Shown here: positions 10,991-22,691 of the stretch, in pieces | How positions within the stretch are numbered: the stretch's first letter is position 1 | Layout: the number at the start of each line of letters is the position of its first letter | Assembly: GCA_025716815.1 (NCBI GenBank) | Contig: JAIXMN010000013.1 | Coordinates: 186,001-250,000 of the forward strand | DNA from: Dichotomocladium elegans | Taxonomy: Eukaryota; Mucoromycota; Mucoromycetes; Mucorales; Lichtheimiaceae | Direction of reading: 5' to 3' | Length of the DNA stretch: 64,000 bases | The notes under the pieces: model-generated | Told to the model about the DNA's origin: nothing | The model's input: only the letters and a program-made list of their open reading frames with translations | Database searches by the model: none | Made by a program: the position numbers and the translations under genes

Positions 10991-13900
10991 ATGTCAAAAC
11001 CTTCCCAAGCGGATCAACCCACTCATCCGCACCATGCTATCATCGACTTACCTTTCACAGACGGCAAGGCATCCATCGAGCAACAGATTGAATTACATGG
11101 TAAAAATAAAAATAACTATCTCCCCCAAAAGATCATCTTTCTTACATCGAACTGCTGTAGTTCACGACCTTTTTGATGTCAAAGAGAACAAATCCCTTTC
11201 CCTCGAGGAGGTACTCGAGGGCTTGCGTTACGTGATGCATTTCCGCATCAAGGGTGGATCGCAACCCCACCTGGACATCGGACTTATGCGAAGACTCTGC
11301 GAGGCTCTCTTGCTCAATTCAGGTCATACAGACGGGCATCTCCTACGTAAGCACACCACCCCATCGGCGGATATGGCATTCATGCTCTTTGGTGACTTTC
11401 TCGAAGAAGGCAAGCAAGACGGTGTCCAGGGATGGCTTGATGATGACTACATTGCTAAATTATTGTCATAACAGTGATCGAGTTCCGCACCGTTGTAGGG
11501 GAAAAAGACGTATATGATCTGCGCACTCAGCTCAAGATCCATTATCGCTGCCAGTCAACCTGCACTGAAGAGCAGAAACGCGCTGCAGTCGGCATCGTTC
11601 AGATGCTTACCGAATTCTTCCCGCGCCATATCCCAGACTGGCGCGATCTTATCAAGGATAGCGCGCAGAGCGACATGGATACGCTGCTTCGATCGCCGCT
11701 GGCGAGCGAAATGGCCAAGCAAAAGAACACGTCCAAGATGCCCCGTGCAGGCGGCCTTGTGGTGAACGACGAACGCACAGTGATCTTGCCTCCCCCACAG
11801 GCTTTGTATTTTGACAGGCCTGTCGAGAGACTTCTTCAGATGTTCCCGCACACCCGCCCGAATTACGGCTTACCTTCAGCACTCGTTCCTGCTCTGCGCG
11901 AGCAGTATGGCATCAACAAACTTCCTGATCCGCCTCGACCCAGTGCTATCAAGATGGTCTGGAATCAACTCACAGACTTCATGATCGTGTTGCTCCTCAT
12001 TGCCGCCATCGTCGAGGCTGCACAGCAAGAATTTAATAGCATGGCCGTTCTTCTTATCGTCGTCGTGCTCAACACCGCCATCGGATTTACACAGGAATGG
12101 AAGGCGAGCAAGACCTTGAGCGCTCTGATGGATTTGTCTGTCCCTAAGGTAACGTAAACACGTCGACTGTAAACATTTGCGTTCTTTTTTTTTTGGTTCC
12201 ATAGCTCATTCGTTTTTATTATTTGAAGGCTCAAGTCATTCGCGATGGCCAACAGCAAGTAGTAGAATCAGACAGCTTGGTTCCTGGAGACTTGGTTATC
12301 CTTGAAGAAGGTGACGCTGTTCCTGCTGATTTACGTTTGGTGGAGGTGTCTCAGTTGGAAGTCATCGAAAGCATTCTAACCGGTGAGAGTCTGCCTGTAC
12401 TGAAAAAGGTCGACGCCATCAAAGCAAAGGTAGGTGTATGCATATGTGTGTATATGTGTATGTGTGTGTGCGTATGTGTGTATGGGAGGCATCACCATGG
12501 GGGGGGGAGAGTACGCAATATCCTAATTGAGTTTCACTTTAGTCTCGTCGTATCCCACTCGGCGATTGTCTAGGCAACGTGTTCATGTCTACGACGGTCG
12601 CACGAGGCCGTGGGAAAGGTATTGTCGTACGGACGGGTGAACAGACGGAAGTGAGTTGGATCTACACATGTTTAGTCGAAAGGATCAAAAAAGAGCACGG
12701 TTTATTTATCACCCTTGTTATAACAGATTGGAAAGATCAGTTCGGCAATCCATGCTAGCTCGAAACGAAAAAACAAGACTCCTATCCAGCGTCGTCTCAA
12801 TAAACTTGGAAAATATTTGGTTGCTGTTGCAATAGTTCTCTGCATACTTGTCGTTGTCATCGGTATAGCTTGGAAACAAGATGTCCGACAAATGGTCAAT
12901 GTTGGACTGAGGTAACGAAAAGTGACTACTGTTTTCATTTTTGCCATGTGCGCTATTTACTCAACCGGATGGAACCTAGTTTGGCGGTCTCAGTCATCCC
13001 GGAAGGTCTGGTTGCTGTGACAACAGTCACAATGGCTCTTGGCGTTCGCAGGATGGCTGCGAGGTAAAAACATAAACGCATAAACACATGTGATGCGCGC
13101 ACACGAGGAATAGCTTCTCATGTGCTCCTTGTTTTAGACAGTGTGTAGTGCGAACTCTCCCAGCAGTGGAGTCCCTAGGCAGTGTGACAGTCATATGTTC
13201 CGATAAGGTAAACGCATGCGGAGATCGTCCGCCGTCCAACGACTTTGTTCCTCACATGTCGCATCCTATAGACAGGAACATTAACAGAGGGCAAGATGGG
13301 CGCTTCTGAACTCTGGACCGCCGACGATGCACTCTATCGCTTCACGGAATCTACGTCGCTTGATCCGACCCACGGTGAAATCATCCTGGAGCCCACTGAG
13401 CTTCGGCGCCGGATGATTCACATGCGACGCACAGCTGTTGATAATGAGGCTAGGGACAGCACTGTCGATTATGCTGCCCTCCGAACCCGTCCGGTGGACA
13501 GGAGCAACCCGAATGCTTACGATGCTCATTTGCGGTACGCGCTGATGGTAGCTGCACTATGCAACAACTCCTCGGTTCATTTTAACGCCGAAGGCAACGC
13601 CTGGAGCACCGTTGGCGACCCTACCGAAGTGGCACTTACTGTGGCTGCCCAGAAAGCCGGTCTGGGTCGTGACTACTGGACACAAGGCATGCGCAAGGTG
13701 TTCGAGCGCGCCTTTGACAGTGAACGAAAGCTGATGAGCACCGTCTTTCGATCCGACGTCGACGGGCAACTGTACATGCTTTGTAAAGGGGCACCAGAAG
13801 AACTTTTACAGAAATGCAGCTCCTTCCTTCCAGTGCCAAAAGAGAAGGGCAGTGATCATCCCCTCGATATTGTTTCAGAGATAGATGATTCCTTTGCAGC

Positions 13901-15555
13901 CAAGGTCACAGATGAAAGTTCCCGCATGGCCTCTCAAGGCCTGCGCGTGCTTGGCTTGGCGCTCAAACGCGTGCCTGACGTGGACGACGAAAAACTCCCA
14001 AGCCTGATGGAGAATCAGTTTATCTTTCTCGGTCTCATTGGCCTGATCGATCCTCCCAAGCAAGGTGTCAAGGAGTCGGTGGCAACATGCCAGCAGGCCG
14101 GTATCCGAGTCATGATGATCACAGGCGACCATGTGGAGACAGCCGTCGCTATTGCATCACAACTTGGTATCTTTGAACGCGGTGTTCACGGAATGGTAGA
14201 GTGAGAGCTACCTCCTTCCCAGTACCCAACATTACTCGCTCAAAAGATACTTTGGCAGCTAACCTTACGTCAATATTTTTTTATCTTCTAGAGCAGAGCA
14301 ATACTGGGTAGAGAGCTGGACCTTCTATCAGAAGAAGCAATTATCGAGTTGGATCCATTTCCGAATGTGTTTGCACGAGTAAGCCCCGATAATAAGCTGA
14401 CAATCGTCAGGGCGCTGCAACAACGTGGCGAATTGGTTGCTATGACCGGTGATGGTGTCAATGGTGAGTGTACGAAGAGAATGCAAAAGTGGATATTAAG
14501 CTCTATTTGCTTGTAGATGCCCCGGCAATCAAATCTGCTGATGTCGGCGTTGCCATGGGTCAGGCTGGCACAGAAATTACAAAGCAAGCGGCAGACCTGA
14601 TTTTGCTTAACGATAATTTTTCTACAATCGTTGCTGCGGTCGAAGAAGGACGCCATGTCTTTGACAATATCCTGAAATTCATCGTATATCTTCTCAGCTG
14701 TAACGGCTCCGAGATCTTTTTAATGCTCATCTGTGCGATCGCCAATATTCATATGCCATTCACAGTCATGATGATTCTCTGGGCTAATATTATTGGTACG
14801 AGAGCTTTTGGAGGGGCAGCTTTGTGTTTTCTATTCCAGTTCTAAAGGTTTAAAACCCAACCATAGCTGATATACCTCCTGCCATGGCGCTCGGGGTAGA
14901 ACCGCGAGAAAAGAAGCTGATGCATCGTCCGCCCCGTAATCCGAACACAGGAGTCGTGACACTTACCGTATGGATCGTCATTTTCTCCCAGTCGCTTCTC
15001 ATGGCAGCCCTATCACTTACTTCTTATGTTCTTGCATTGTACCGCTTCAACTATGAGGTGCATGATGCGCAATCATTGGTAAAGCAGTGACAGGGGAGCG
15101 GAGCCCCACCTAATTATTGGGGCCTCGATTAATTAACTTGCCTTCCTGTGCTAAATAGGCTTTTGCGTGTCTGACGACGATCCAATTGCTCCATTCGTTT
15201 CTATCTCGCAGTATTGACCAGTCTGTGTTCAAGACGGGTTTTGTCAAGAATAAATGGATGCTAGTGGCTGTAACCATCTCCTTTTTCTTCCTTATCCTCG
15301 GGATTTACGCTCCTGGTATGTATAACACGCCATACAGATGTTGCGAAAATAGAGGAGGGGTCGGGTTTTTTTTTGTCAGCTAGGAGAGATTCTGATGATC
15401 ATTTCACACCACACCCTATAGGTATTTCACATTGGCTAGAGCTTACATTTGTGGGATGGCAGTCATGGATTATGATCCTCTGTTGCGTTGTTACTCATGT
15501 CACAGTGGTCGAGATCCAAAAGTTCACGATCCGACGTCTCAAACTGACATTCTAG
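10991..15555 (+). CDS. P2-type cation-transporting ATPase (Ca2+ or Na+ pump-like) with long N-terminal extension
   Basis: P-type pump of the P2 group, which transports Ca2+ or Na+. Exons: 10991-11099, 11161-11346, 11475-12148, 12229-12429, 12543-12650, 12727-12911, 12980-13063, 13138-13207, 13272-14195, 14292-14463, 14517-14795, 14867-15078, 15159-15315 and 15422-15555, giving 1164 residues. Landmarks: LTGESLPV in the actuator, membrane-4 motif VIPEGLVAV (~495), ICSDKTGTLTEGKM (Asp ~538), the KGAPEE nucleotide-site motif, MITGDH, and MTGDGVNDAPA hinge. Before the first span is an extension of roughly 230 residues with a degenerate EF-hand-like loop (FDVKENKSLSLEE). PEGL resembles SERCA/Na,K pumps, while VAVTTVTMALG resembles fungal ENA pumps, so the ion is left open. 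The second intron has an alternative donor at 11422 that adds 25 residues. Confidence 0.9.
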
Positions 15556-16538
15556 CGTAGCAACTTTTGTAATAATCAACAGATGGACACTGCACTTGAT
15601 AAAATCAAACAATTCTGACTGTTTCTTTTGTATATGCACCAGCAATAACTATCCTCCTTACCAGTAAAGAAAGGTCGACTAACATGTCAACTTGACGATG
15701 AATAATTGGTACATATAAGTCGCTTGTATGCTAAAGGTCGATCATGCCTGAGAAATAAAGCACGGGAAGTTAGCTAAGCCATTCATCCCTGGTTATAATA
15801 TACGCTTTTGCTGCCAGTAGACCATCAATGGCTTCATTTTTTAGAATAGGAACAAATACCCATGAGTTGAGGGAACAAAGATAAAGATGAAATAACAGAG
15901 ACTCCGTAGACTCTGGTGTGATTTACAGATCGATGCGCATTGTCTATACTGCCCCGACACGGATACGAGAGAAAAGAGTAGGGATCGACGTATGTACGGA
16001 GTAGCTGAGAAGAGATATTGGATAACGAGTAGAGGAGATAAACAACAAGAAGGAGTGCGGCGAGGAGGCTGGGAAGGCAGAAGAAAAGGATGAGATGCCG
16101 TAGGCTTTGGGTAGCTCGGACGTACTTTATGGAGCTAGTTCTCCAATACCTGGGATATGCCAGGCAGAGCTACAAAGGTGTATACAGAAGCTTATTCAAC
16201 CATATCCCGGCAACTCGTGGTTGATCGAAAATAAAAGTACCTAAGCAGGGTACGTTGCTCGACGACATCTATCTCGCCTGTGATAGACAATATGAATCTA
16301 AATTATCCCGTGAGTGTGGGTCGATCGGGGGTGGTCGGGAGGAAGGGGCATGTAAAGCTGGAGGAGAAAAGAAAGAGAAATTTCATTTTGATGTCTCCTA
16401 TTCTTTCATCAACCCAAGGGGTGGATGTGTTTTGTAGGCAGACCACATCTCCTTGTTATCCTCTTTCAATCTCTTTCATTTCCTCTGATATAAAACGGCT
16501 CGAAAGATCTGTGCGCTAACTGTACTTTTTTGTACGAT
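15556..16538. other. Intergenic gap
   Basis: About 1 kb, purine-rich in places (16000-16130 and 16330-16380). No gene or RNA was recognised. The last 200 bases presumably hold the Urc4 promoter. Confidence 0.45.
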
Positions 16539-18241
16539 ATGGGACCCACCGACCTTGAATATCTCTGTAGCCTTGGATCTGTGCGTGAACGATGCTTCAG
16601 GGTCCAGGAGGCCGCTTCCCGCAAAAGACTTGCTCATTTCGACGTCGATCTATCGAAGCTCGATGACATGGTGCACATCATTGTCTCATTGATGAAACGC
16701 GACTTTATTAACACCAGCGAAATCCCGGTGTTCGGTCGTTGGCGGCACTTTGACGTTGGAGGCCGGCCGAGGATACGCCAGCTCATCGATGGCGCATGGG
16801 CCGGTATCGATAAAACAGAACAAACTCGTCGAGTTATCGATCTTTTTGTAGTCTCTGTGCTTATGGACATCGAGCCAAGTTTAAGGTACCAGTACGTGGA
16901 GCAAGATACTGGCAAGGTTTTTAAGCGCCAAGAAGGCATCGCTATTGCATGTCTGGACATGTTCAAAGCGGGTGCGTTCTCGAGCGATCCTCGTATGCCT
17001 CATCGAGTTGACTGTAAGTTCTTTCTTTTTTTTAAAAAAAAAATATGTAAATGGTCCACCCGTAACAGACGTTTTCGAATAGCTGAGGCACTGCTGGGAT
17101 TCACGCTTGAGAAGATCATGCAGGGATTGCACGTGACATCGCTTTTCGATGGTCTACAGGACAGAGTTGATCTCTTGCGCCACCTCGGACAACTTCTAGA
17201 GCACCGCCAAGATTATTTTGGCGCCGGTGTCAATGGCCATCGCCCGGGTAACCTTATGGGTAAGTACTTGTATCGTTTTTCGAGCCAACGAAAAAAAAAT
17301 TGCATGCGCTAACCCTTTTCTCTGACATTAGATTATCTCATGTCGCATCCTACCACTATTAACACCAAAAAGGGTCCGCTCATCCATCTTGAGACCTTGT
17401 GGCCAATTGTTCAAGACATGGGAGAACTGTGGGCTGCCTCAGAAGAAAGCAACGGTAAAGGTGGAACACCCGAGCTCGGAGATGTATGGCCTTGCGATTC
17501 TATCCGGGTCGAGCACACAAGCAATCAGCTCGACCATTATGTCTCTTTTCACCGCTTGTCGCAGTGGCTGGTCTACTCACTAGTGGAACCGATGGAGAAG
17601 CTCTTGGGTGCTACGATAGAAGGAACCGAGCAGCTTACTGTCTTGCCCGAGTCACGCAATGGTACGTGTTATTTCCTTTCTTTTTGTTTGTTGGACGCAG
17701 GATTGTTCTCTTATTCAATAAATCCATCTCTGAAGGCGGTCTTTTGATCGACACCGGTTTCTTAACCCTCAAGCCAGCCGACGTTGAGCGTGGACTCGAT
17801 AACTACCGAAAGAACGCCTTGTTACCAGGCCAGCCCAAGGTCGAGGTCGTTCCCATGTTTGACTTCAATGATCCTGTCGTGGTTGAGTGGCGTGCCCTCA
17901 CCGTGGCATATCTTGATATTGTAGCTGAAAGAGTGCGAACCACGTTGAACGCGAGTCGCAAATCTTTGTCCCTCTCGCAACTGATTCAAGGTGGCACTTG
18001 GAATGTAGGTGTACAGGCCAAGCCTAGCGTGCATTTGCGCGAGAACCTAACCTATCTATATCCCTGTTACTAGGCCGGCAGAGAATTGGCGGAGATATCC
18101 CGTCCAAACACGCAAATGCCCCCGATTGTGATCAAGGTAAACATAGATCATCCAAGCACATGCGATGGTGCCAAGTTTTATTTTACTTACTCCCGTTGAA
18201 AAAAAAAAAAATAGCCTGATAGGCGGGTTCTCTATCAATAG
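16539..18241 (+). CDS. URC4: Urc4/Urg3-like protein (DUF1688), uracil catabolism
   Basis: Member of the fungal and bacterial DUF1688 family. In yeasts Urc4 (Urg3) is required for the URC pathway of uracil and uridine breakdown; its biochemical step is unresolved. Exons: 16539-17013, 17083-17259, 17332-17661, 17736-18004, 18074-18136 and 18215-18241, giving 446 residues. Family blocks visible: EYLCSLGSVRERC, FDVDLSKLDDMV, IPVFGRWRHFDVGG, FGRPGNLMDYL-type region (RPGNLMDYL), GGLLIDTGFL, and a C-terminus with GRELAEISRP then MPPIVIKPDRRVLYQ. I start at the ATG at 16539; upstream codons are non-ATG. The last exon is only 27 bases. No other URC gene is adjacent. A poly-A-rich intron (about 17030-17045) was read through with confidence because the flanking frames match the family. 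Confidence 0.88.
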
Positions 18242-19850
18242 CTGCTATAAAATTTCTGCTGCTATCAATCCAGGCATGCTGCTGCGACTTTCAAGATAGC
18301 TATATACTTCCTTATTTTGCTCCATGCGCCATATTACTTACATCCAGCTCATGTGGCTGTGTAGAACCTTAAAGCAGCTTGTTTTTTAAAAAGATGAAAA
18401 ACATAGCATTGTTTGTCGAATAATTATCTTTCGCTGATAAAAATCGAATTGATTTCCCATTTGCGAAAATACGGCCAACTTTTCATGAAGAAACCGGTAT
18501 GATTTTCAAGCAGGTCGCTCTACTGTAGACAATACCATGTGACTCATTCGAAACTGTAATAAAGTTCTATAATCTGTCGATCTCATCGTATCCAGTGGCA
18601 GACAAATAACATGAACGCGATTTTGGGTTTAAATCGAGGGGGTTGGATAACAAAGTCTCCTAGTAATGGTAGGAGTTGGATTATTTTATCATCTTTAGTA
18701 CCGAGATTGAGTCTCATATACAACGCATGAACCTCATAACTGTTAAATTTGGGTATAGGTCTATCATATTTTATGAGTGAAGCTGTTTGCAGAGGAAAAT
18801 ATACCAAGGGTCCGAGCAAAGAGATCTGATATTGTATCTTCTATTTTTTTCTAAGAAAAAAAATATGATGCAAGGAAACGACTGCGAGAGATTAGAAATC
18901 CATTTGTAAATGTTATTCGGAAATAAATATGAGAAAAGCGATATGGTATTGAAGGATCTCGGAAAGCTTGACTTAATTTTTCATGACTTCTCGCGACAGA
19001 AAACCTTCAGAAAGGAGTAAACTCGCTATGTTTCTGAAATCCATCTGCTTTCAATCCGTCGGCTTCGCTAGCGATTGAGCAGGTCGACTGGAGAATGCAA
19101 TTATTTGAATTATGTAAAAAAGGAACTCTTTCTGCCAGTCTTCTTCACTGTCCCATACGTCTACTCTCTCGGCAAGGTTATTCCTTCGAGGAGCCCAATT
19201 GTTTCATACGATGATCGACAAACATGCAACGTAACTGACTAGGTTTTTGTTCCAATATTATCAATACCGTATCGATATTGAACAGCAGTTAGTAGCTTTT
19301 TGATATAAAATCACTTAGTTTAGAGAGATCTCGGTAAAAAATATATTAGGAAATGAGGAGCTTGACCTGATATGTAAATAACAGGCTGTTTACGGTAAAC
19401 CGTAGTCGGGTTCATTTAATGTTTATGAGATCACCCTTCAGCAAGACTGCAAGATCTCCAACATATATATATATATATATAATGCCAATCGATCTTTAAT
19501 CGCAATTAACGCTTCCGTGCGGGATGGACTTGTTCCATAACCGAAGGTAGTTCGGTCATTTGATCATAATTGTCACAATGGTTACAGTATCTATCTACTG
19601 CAACCTCCTATTCATTGTTCCACCAGTACCCATTGCCATTCAAATATATATGCAAACTGCCACCTAGACTCCGTCTCCTTAATTACACTAAATAGTGGTG
19701 ACTCTTATACCGGTGCATGTCGCATCGCTCTTCCTCTTTGTTGAGTTGCACGAGCTCGCAGAATCCCTCAGGATAAGAAGACCCCCAAGACAGCATTGAA
19801 TGTCGTTTATTACTTAGCAATGTGCTTGTACCCGCTTTCCTTTTCCTTGT
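18242..19850. other. Long AT-rich intergenic region with an (AT)n microsatellite
   Basis: About 1.6 kb without a recognisable gene. A minus-strand open frame of 78 codons at 18583-18819 has no recognised domain. A simple (AT)9 repeat is at 19463-19480. No inverted or long direct repeat was spotted by eye. Confidence 0.4.
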
Positions 19851-20297
19851 CTAGGCTTTGCTCTCAATCGGCTTCTGCTTATCGTCGACAATGTTGAGGC
19901 GGGGCAAATTGGAGGTGGCAGCGGCGTTAGCTGACGCCTTGAGCTTGAGTTTCTCCTCAGCCAATTTTAACTCCTCGGTTTTGATGCGTGCTACCCGAGC
20001 AAACTAACGAATTCACGAGCATTAGACTAGTGCTTTCCTCTGCACATCGCGATGCCTGAATCACAATGGTTTTATTTTTACCTCTTTAGTATGATGCAGG
20101 CATTCCATATAATCGTCACGCTGAGCGAGGCACTGCTGAGGAAAGTCAGCGCTTGCATAGCATTTGTTGAATTCCTGCCAGAAATGAAAGCATCGGCCGC
20201 GGCCTGATGGCAAATAATATAAGTATACAGTGATTCGGTGGGTGTAAAGTGCAGAACGCCCTTAATTACCGCCGTCCAAACCGAAACCAGAAGACAT
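19851..20297 (-). CDS. NDUFS5: Mitochondrial complex I subunit NDUFS5-like (15 kDa)
   Basis: Accessory subunit of NADH:ubiquinone oxidoreductase on the intermembrane-space side. Exons on the minus strand: 20270-20297, 20082-20203 and 19851-20003, giving 100 residues. The start MSSGFGLDGGRGRCFHFW is diagnostic for the family. Two CX9C pairs are intact: C14/C24 (CFHFWQEFNKC) and C34/C44 (CLAQRDDYMEC). Such twin CX9C proteins are oxidised by the Mia40 pathway. After YMECLHHTKE comes a helical, Lys/Glu/Ala-rich tail. Length and motif spacing are normal. It is followed on the same strand by no gene; Sho1 lies 281 bases upstream, also on the minus strand. Confidence 0.92.
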
Positions 20298-20578
20298 TGT
20301 TACGCTAAGTATTTACAACCCGGGTGTAGTTGAGGTTGTGAAAGCGCCGGTCCCGCTGCAGCAAATTCCCCCCTTCCCGACGGTGACGTCGACGTCTGGC
20401 CAATTAAATCGCTTATTGACCCACGGACTCAGAAAGGACCATGCATTGTAAGCCATTCACCTCCCACCCCAGCCAAGGAAGGAAGATCTCGATTTATACT
20501 TATATCTTCGAAAATATTATCATAAGAGTACTAGAAGTTAAGATTGCTTTTGAAAAAGGGATGGTGCAGAAAATACTA

Positions 20579-21516
20579 TTACGCAAGACGGACGTAGTTG
20601 CTTGGGATGATGCCAGTTGATCCATCTTGCTTCTTGGCCTGCCACCAGTTACCCTTGTGATCAAGAATATCTAGCTCTTCGCCTTTCGAGAAAGAAAGCT
20701 CGGTAGGATCCTCGGGATTAGCTTGATCTGTTGAAACGTAGATATCAGCAACCTTTCGATAGCGCGATGAACCAATTACATACAACTGTGCAAGGCAGTC
20801 GCGACAGGGAACTTCTGATGTTGCTTGTGAGCATGAGGAATGGGCGAGCTATTCTGACCGCCGGCTACTACTCCTGTGGAGGAAGCCTGATGCTGGTGGT
20901 GATGATGGTGCTGGGGCGCAAAATTACGCTGCGTCATGGTAGGAGCGTTGGAAGACGAAAATCCGCCCCCGCCTCCGCCTCTGCCAAAACCGAAGATGCT
21001 GTTATAGAAGAAGTTGTATATAGGAGATTCTTCAGAGCATCCGAGCAAAAAGATCCAGAAGCCTTGCGTAATAATCATGATAATCAAACCAGCGGAAACG
21101 GCTCTGCCACCGGAGCTATGTGTATTCAAAGCAATGGGGATAGCAAATGTCAAGTATACAATGCTAATCGCCAAGAATGCCAGTAGCTAAAATGCAAGTC
21201 AGTCTTCTTCATCCGCAGGGGTTTATTTCATTCAAATTACCATGCCACGATTCGGACCAAATGCGCCCAAACCCAATGCCACGAACGTGCCCACCACGAA
21301 GAACAGCTCATAGATGATAATCCACCAGACAACGCCGTGCAGAGCCTCCACACATGCGCCGATAAAAGCTATCAGCCATCCGGCCTATGAATATAAATAC
21401 GCTTGTAAGCATTGTCACCTCACTCAAGAGGATGCGTTAGTCCTTACAGCGGCCAAAGAAGAAGTTGTGGCCAACCAAGGGTTAGTGAGTGGGTAAATCT
21501 TTCCGTAGCCGTCCAT
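20579..21516 (-). CDS. SHO1: Sho1-type osmosensor, four-span membrane protein with SH3 domain
   Basis: Plasma membrane scaffold feeding the HOG (osmotic stress) MAP kinase pathway; its SH3 domain recruits the MAPKK Pbs2 in yeast. Exons on the minus strand: 21448-21516, 21241-21384, 20784-21186 and 20579-20727, giving 254 residues. Four hydrophobic spans occupy about residues 15-125 (GWLIAFIGACVEALHGVVWW, ELFFVVGTFVALGLG, LLAFLAISIVYLTFAIP and AGLIIMIITQGFWIFLL). A Gly-rich and His-rich linker follows. The SH3 domain is residues ~195-254, with ALHSYQANPEDPTELSF, the GNWWQAK tryptophans and GIIPSNYV. The last intron (20728-20783, GTATGT donor) is needed to restore the SH3 start; other donors break the domain. 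Identification is strong. Confidence 0.93.
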
Positions 21517-21778
21517 GTTGATACGAAAGTAAGCTCAAAAAAAGAGTAAAGAGGTAGCCCAAAAGCAACAAAAGGGTGTCAATTTATGGATCCCTAGACT
21601 AGGGTCTTCAAGCAGTTAACATGGGAGATGGGATGTCTTAAAAATCTGCTCAAGGGTTTCGAAAGAGCCCATTTTGCAATTGCAGCGTAATAGATCCTTT
21701 TCTTTATATGTTGTATATGAGAGAATGGAGACTACAGCACTAGTAGATGCATTCTTTTTAACATTTTTTCAATATCGC

Positions 21779-22128
21779 TTAGCGGTACTATGAAGAGAAA
21801 AGAATGTTAACGGGAAAAGGTGAACTCTGTCGAATCGACTAACACTAGAGCAACACTGGCTTCCCCGAAAGAAAAGGAAAAGTTACCTTGTGGAAGCCAA
21901 TGTCATTGGCGTATTCACGGAAGCACTGACGGCAGATATTCAAGTTGTACTTGCGGATCAAGGCAGCACGATGAGCACAGACGCGGCTAATTTATATAAT
22001 GTACAACGCCATTTTAGAGGATGTCGAGGACACAACCGTGCAGATCACGGCACAACATGTACATACCACTGGCGAGAGCCCTTGCCATACTGGCGGGGAC
22101 GAGAGTTCCAAACGTTAGCGTGAGCCAT
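21779..22128 (-). CDS. RPS29: 40S ribosomal protein S29 (uS14)
   Basis: Zinc-binding small-subunit ribosomal protein. Exons on the minus strand: 22067-22128, 21887-21986 and 21779-21787, giving 56 residues, exactly the usual eukaryotic length. Sequence landmarks: [20 protein letters not shown], then the zinc ligands CRVC and CRQC (C21, C24, C39, C42), and [10 protein letters not shown] at the end. The first intron splits the codon of the first zinc cysteine. The last exon holds only Tyr, Arg and the stop. It is divergent from the copper-fist gene, sharing a 563-base upstream region. Confidence 0.95.
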
Positions 22129-22691
22129 AGTGTCTTGAGTGAAATGAAGAGGAAGGAGAGAACGGTGAAAAAAAGTTTGGGATTTTTTTTTTGGCCAGTG
22201 GCTTCGCTGTCGGAGACTGATCCGAATATTTCTGATTTCTTTGCAGAAGCAAAAGTATGTACATGAGAGGAAAGGCGATTGCGGATACGAGAAGGCCAGA
22301 GAGGGCATCTGCATGATTACCTGAGACACGTTCTGAAAGGAACCCATTTCCTGCCATGTCGCTTATTATTATTATTTTTTGGGGGGTGCATATATGATGT
22401 CCTTTTCTGGTGGTGAACTTTATTACAGTCTAAAAATTTGATCATGTGCACATCTCTCCATTTCCAGATCTCTTTGCAGGATAAAAGCACGCCAAAGATA
22501 GGTTACGGCTGCCCCGGGTGCCTCCTATACTTTTCTGCCTTTTTTTGTGTAATCGTTAAAGGGCTATCGAGGTCCGTCAGGTTTCTTGTCATTCAAAAGG
22601 AGAAGCATTTTTCCCGCATTAGAATCGCACCTTACTCACGCAGTGACTCCATTTTACCTTTGAAAAAAAAAGAAAGAAATCCAACCCAGTC
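22129..22691. promoter_or_regulatory. Shared divergent promoter region, RPS29 and copper-fist gene
   Basis: This 563-base stretch separates two divergently transcribed starts, so it must hold the promoters of both. Long T/A runs occur at 22186-22193 and 22372-22381. No specific binding motif was assigned. Confidence 0.5.

Noticed and set aside
16530..16538. Urc4 start at a TTG nine bases upstream of the ATG
   Set aside because: Eukaryotic nuclear genes normally start at ATG; 16539 fits and keeps the family N-terminus.
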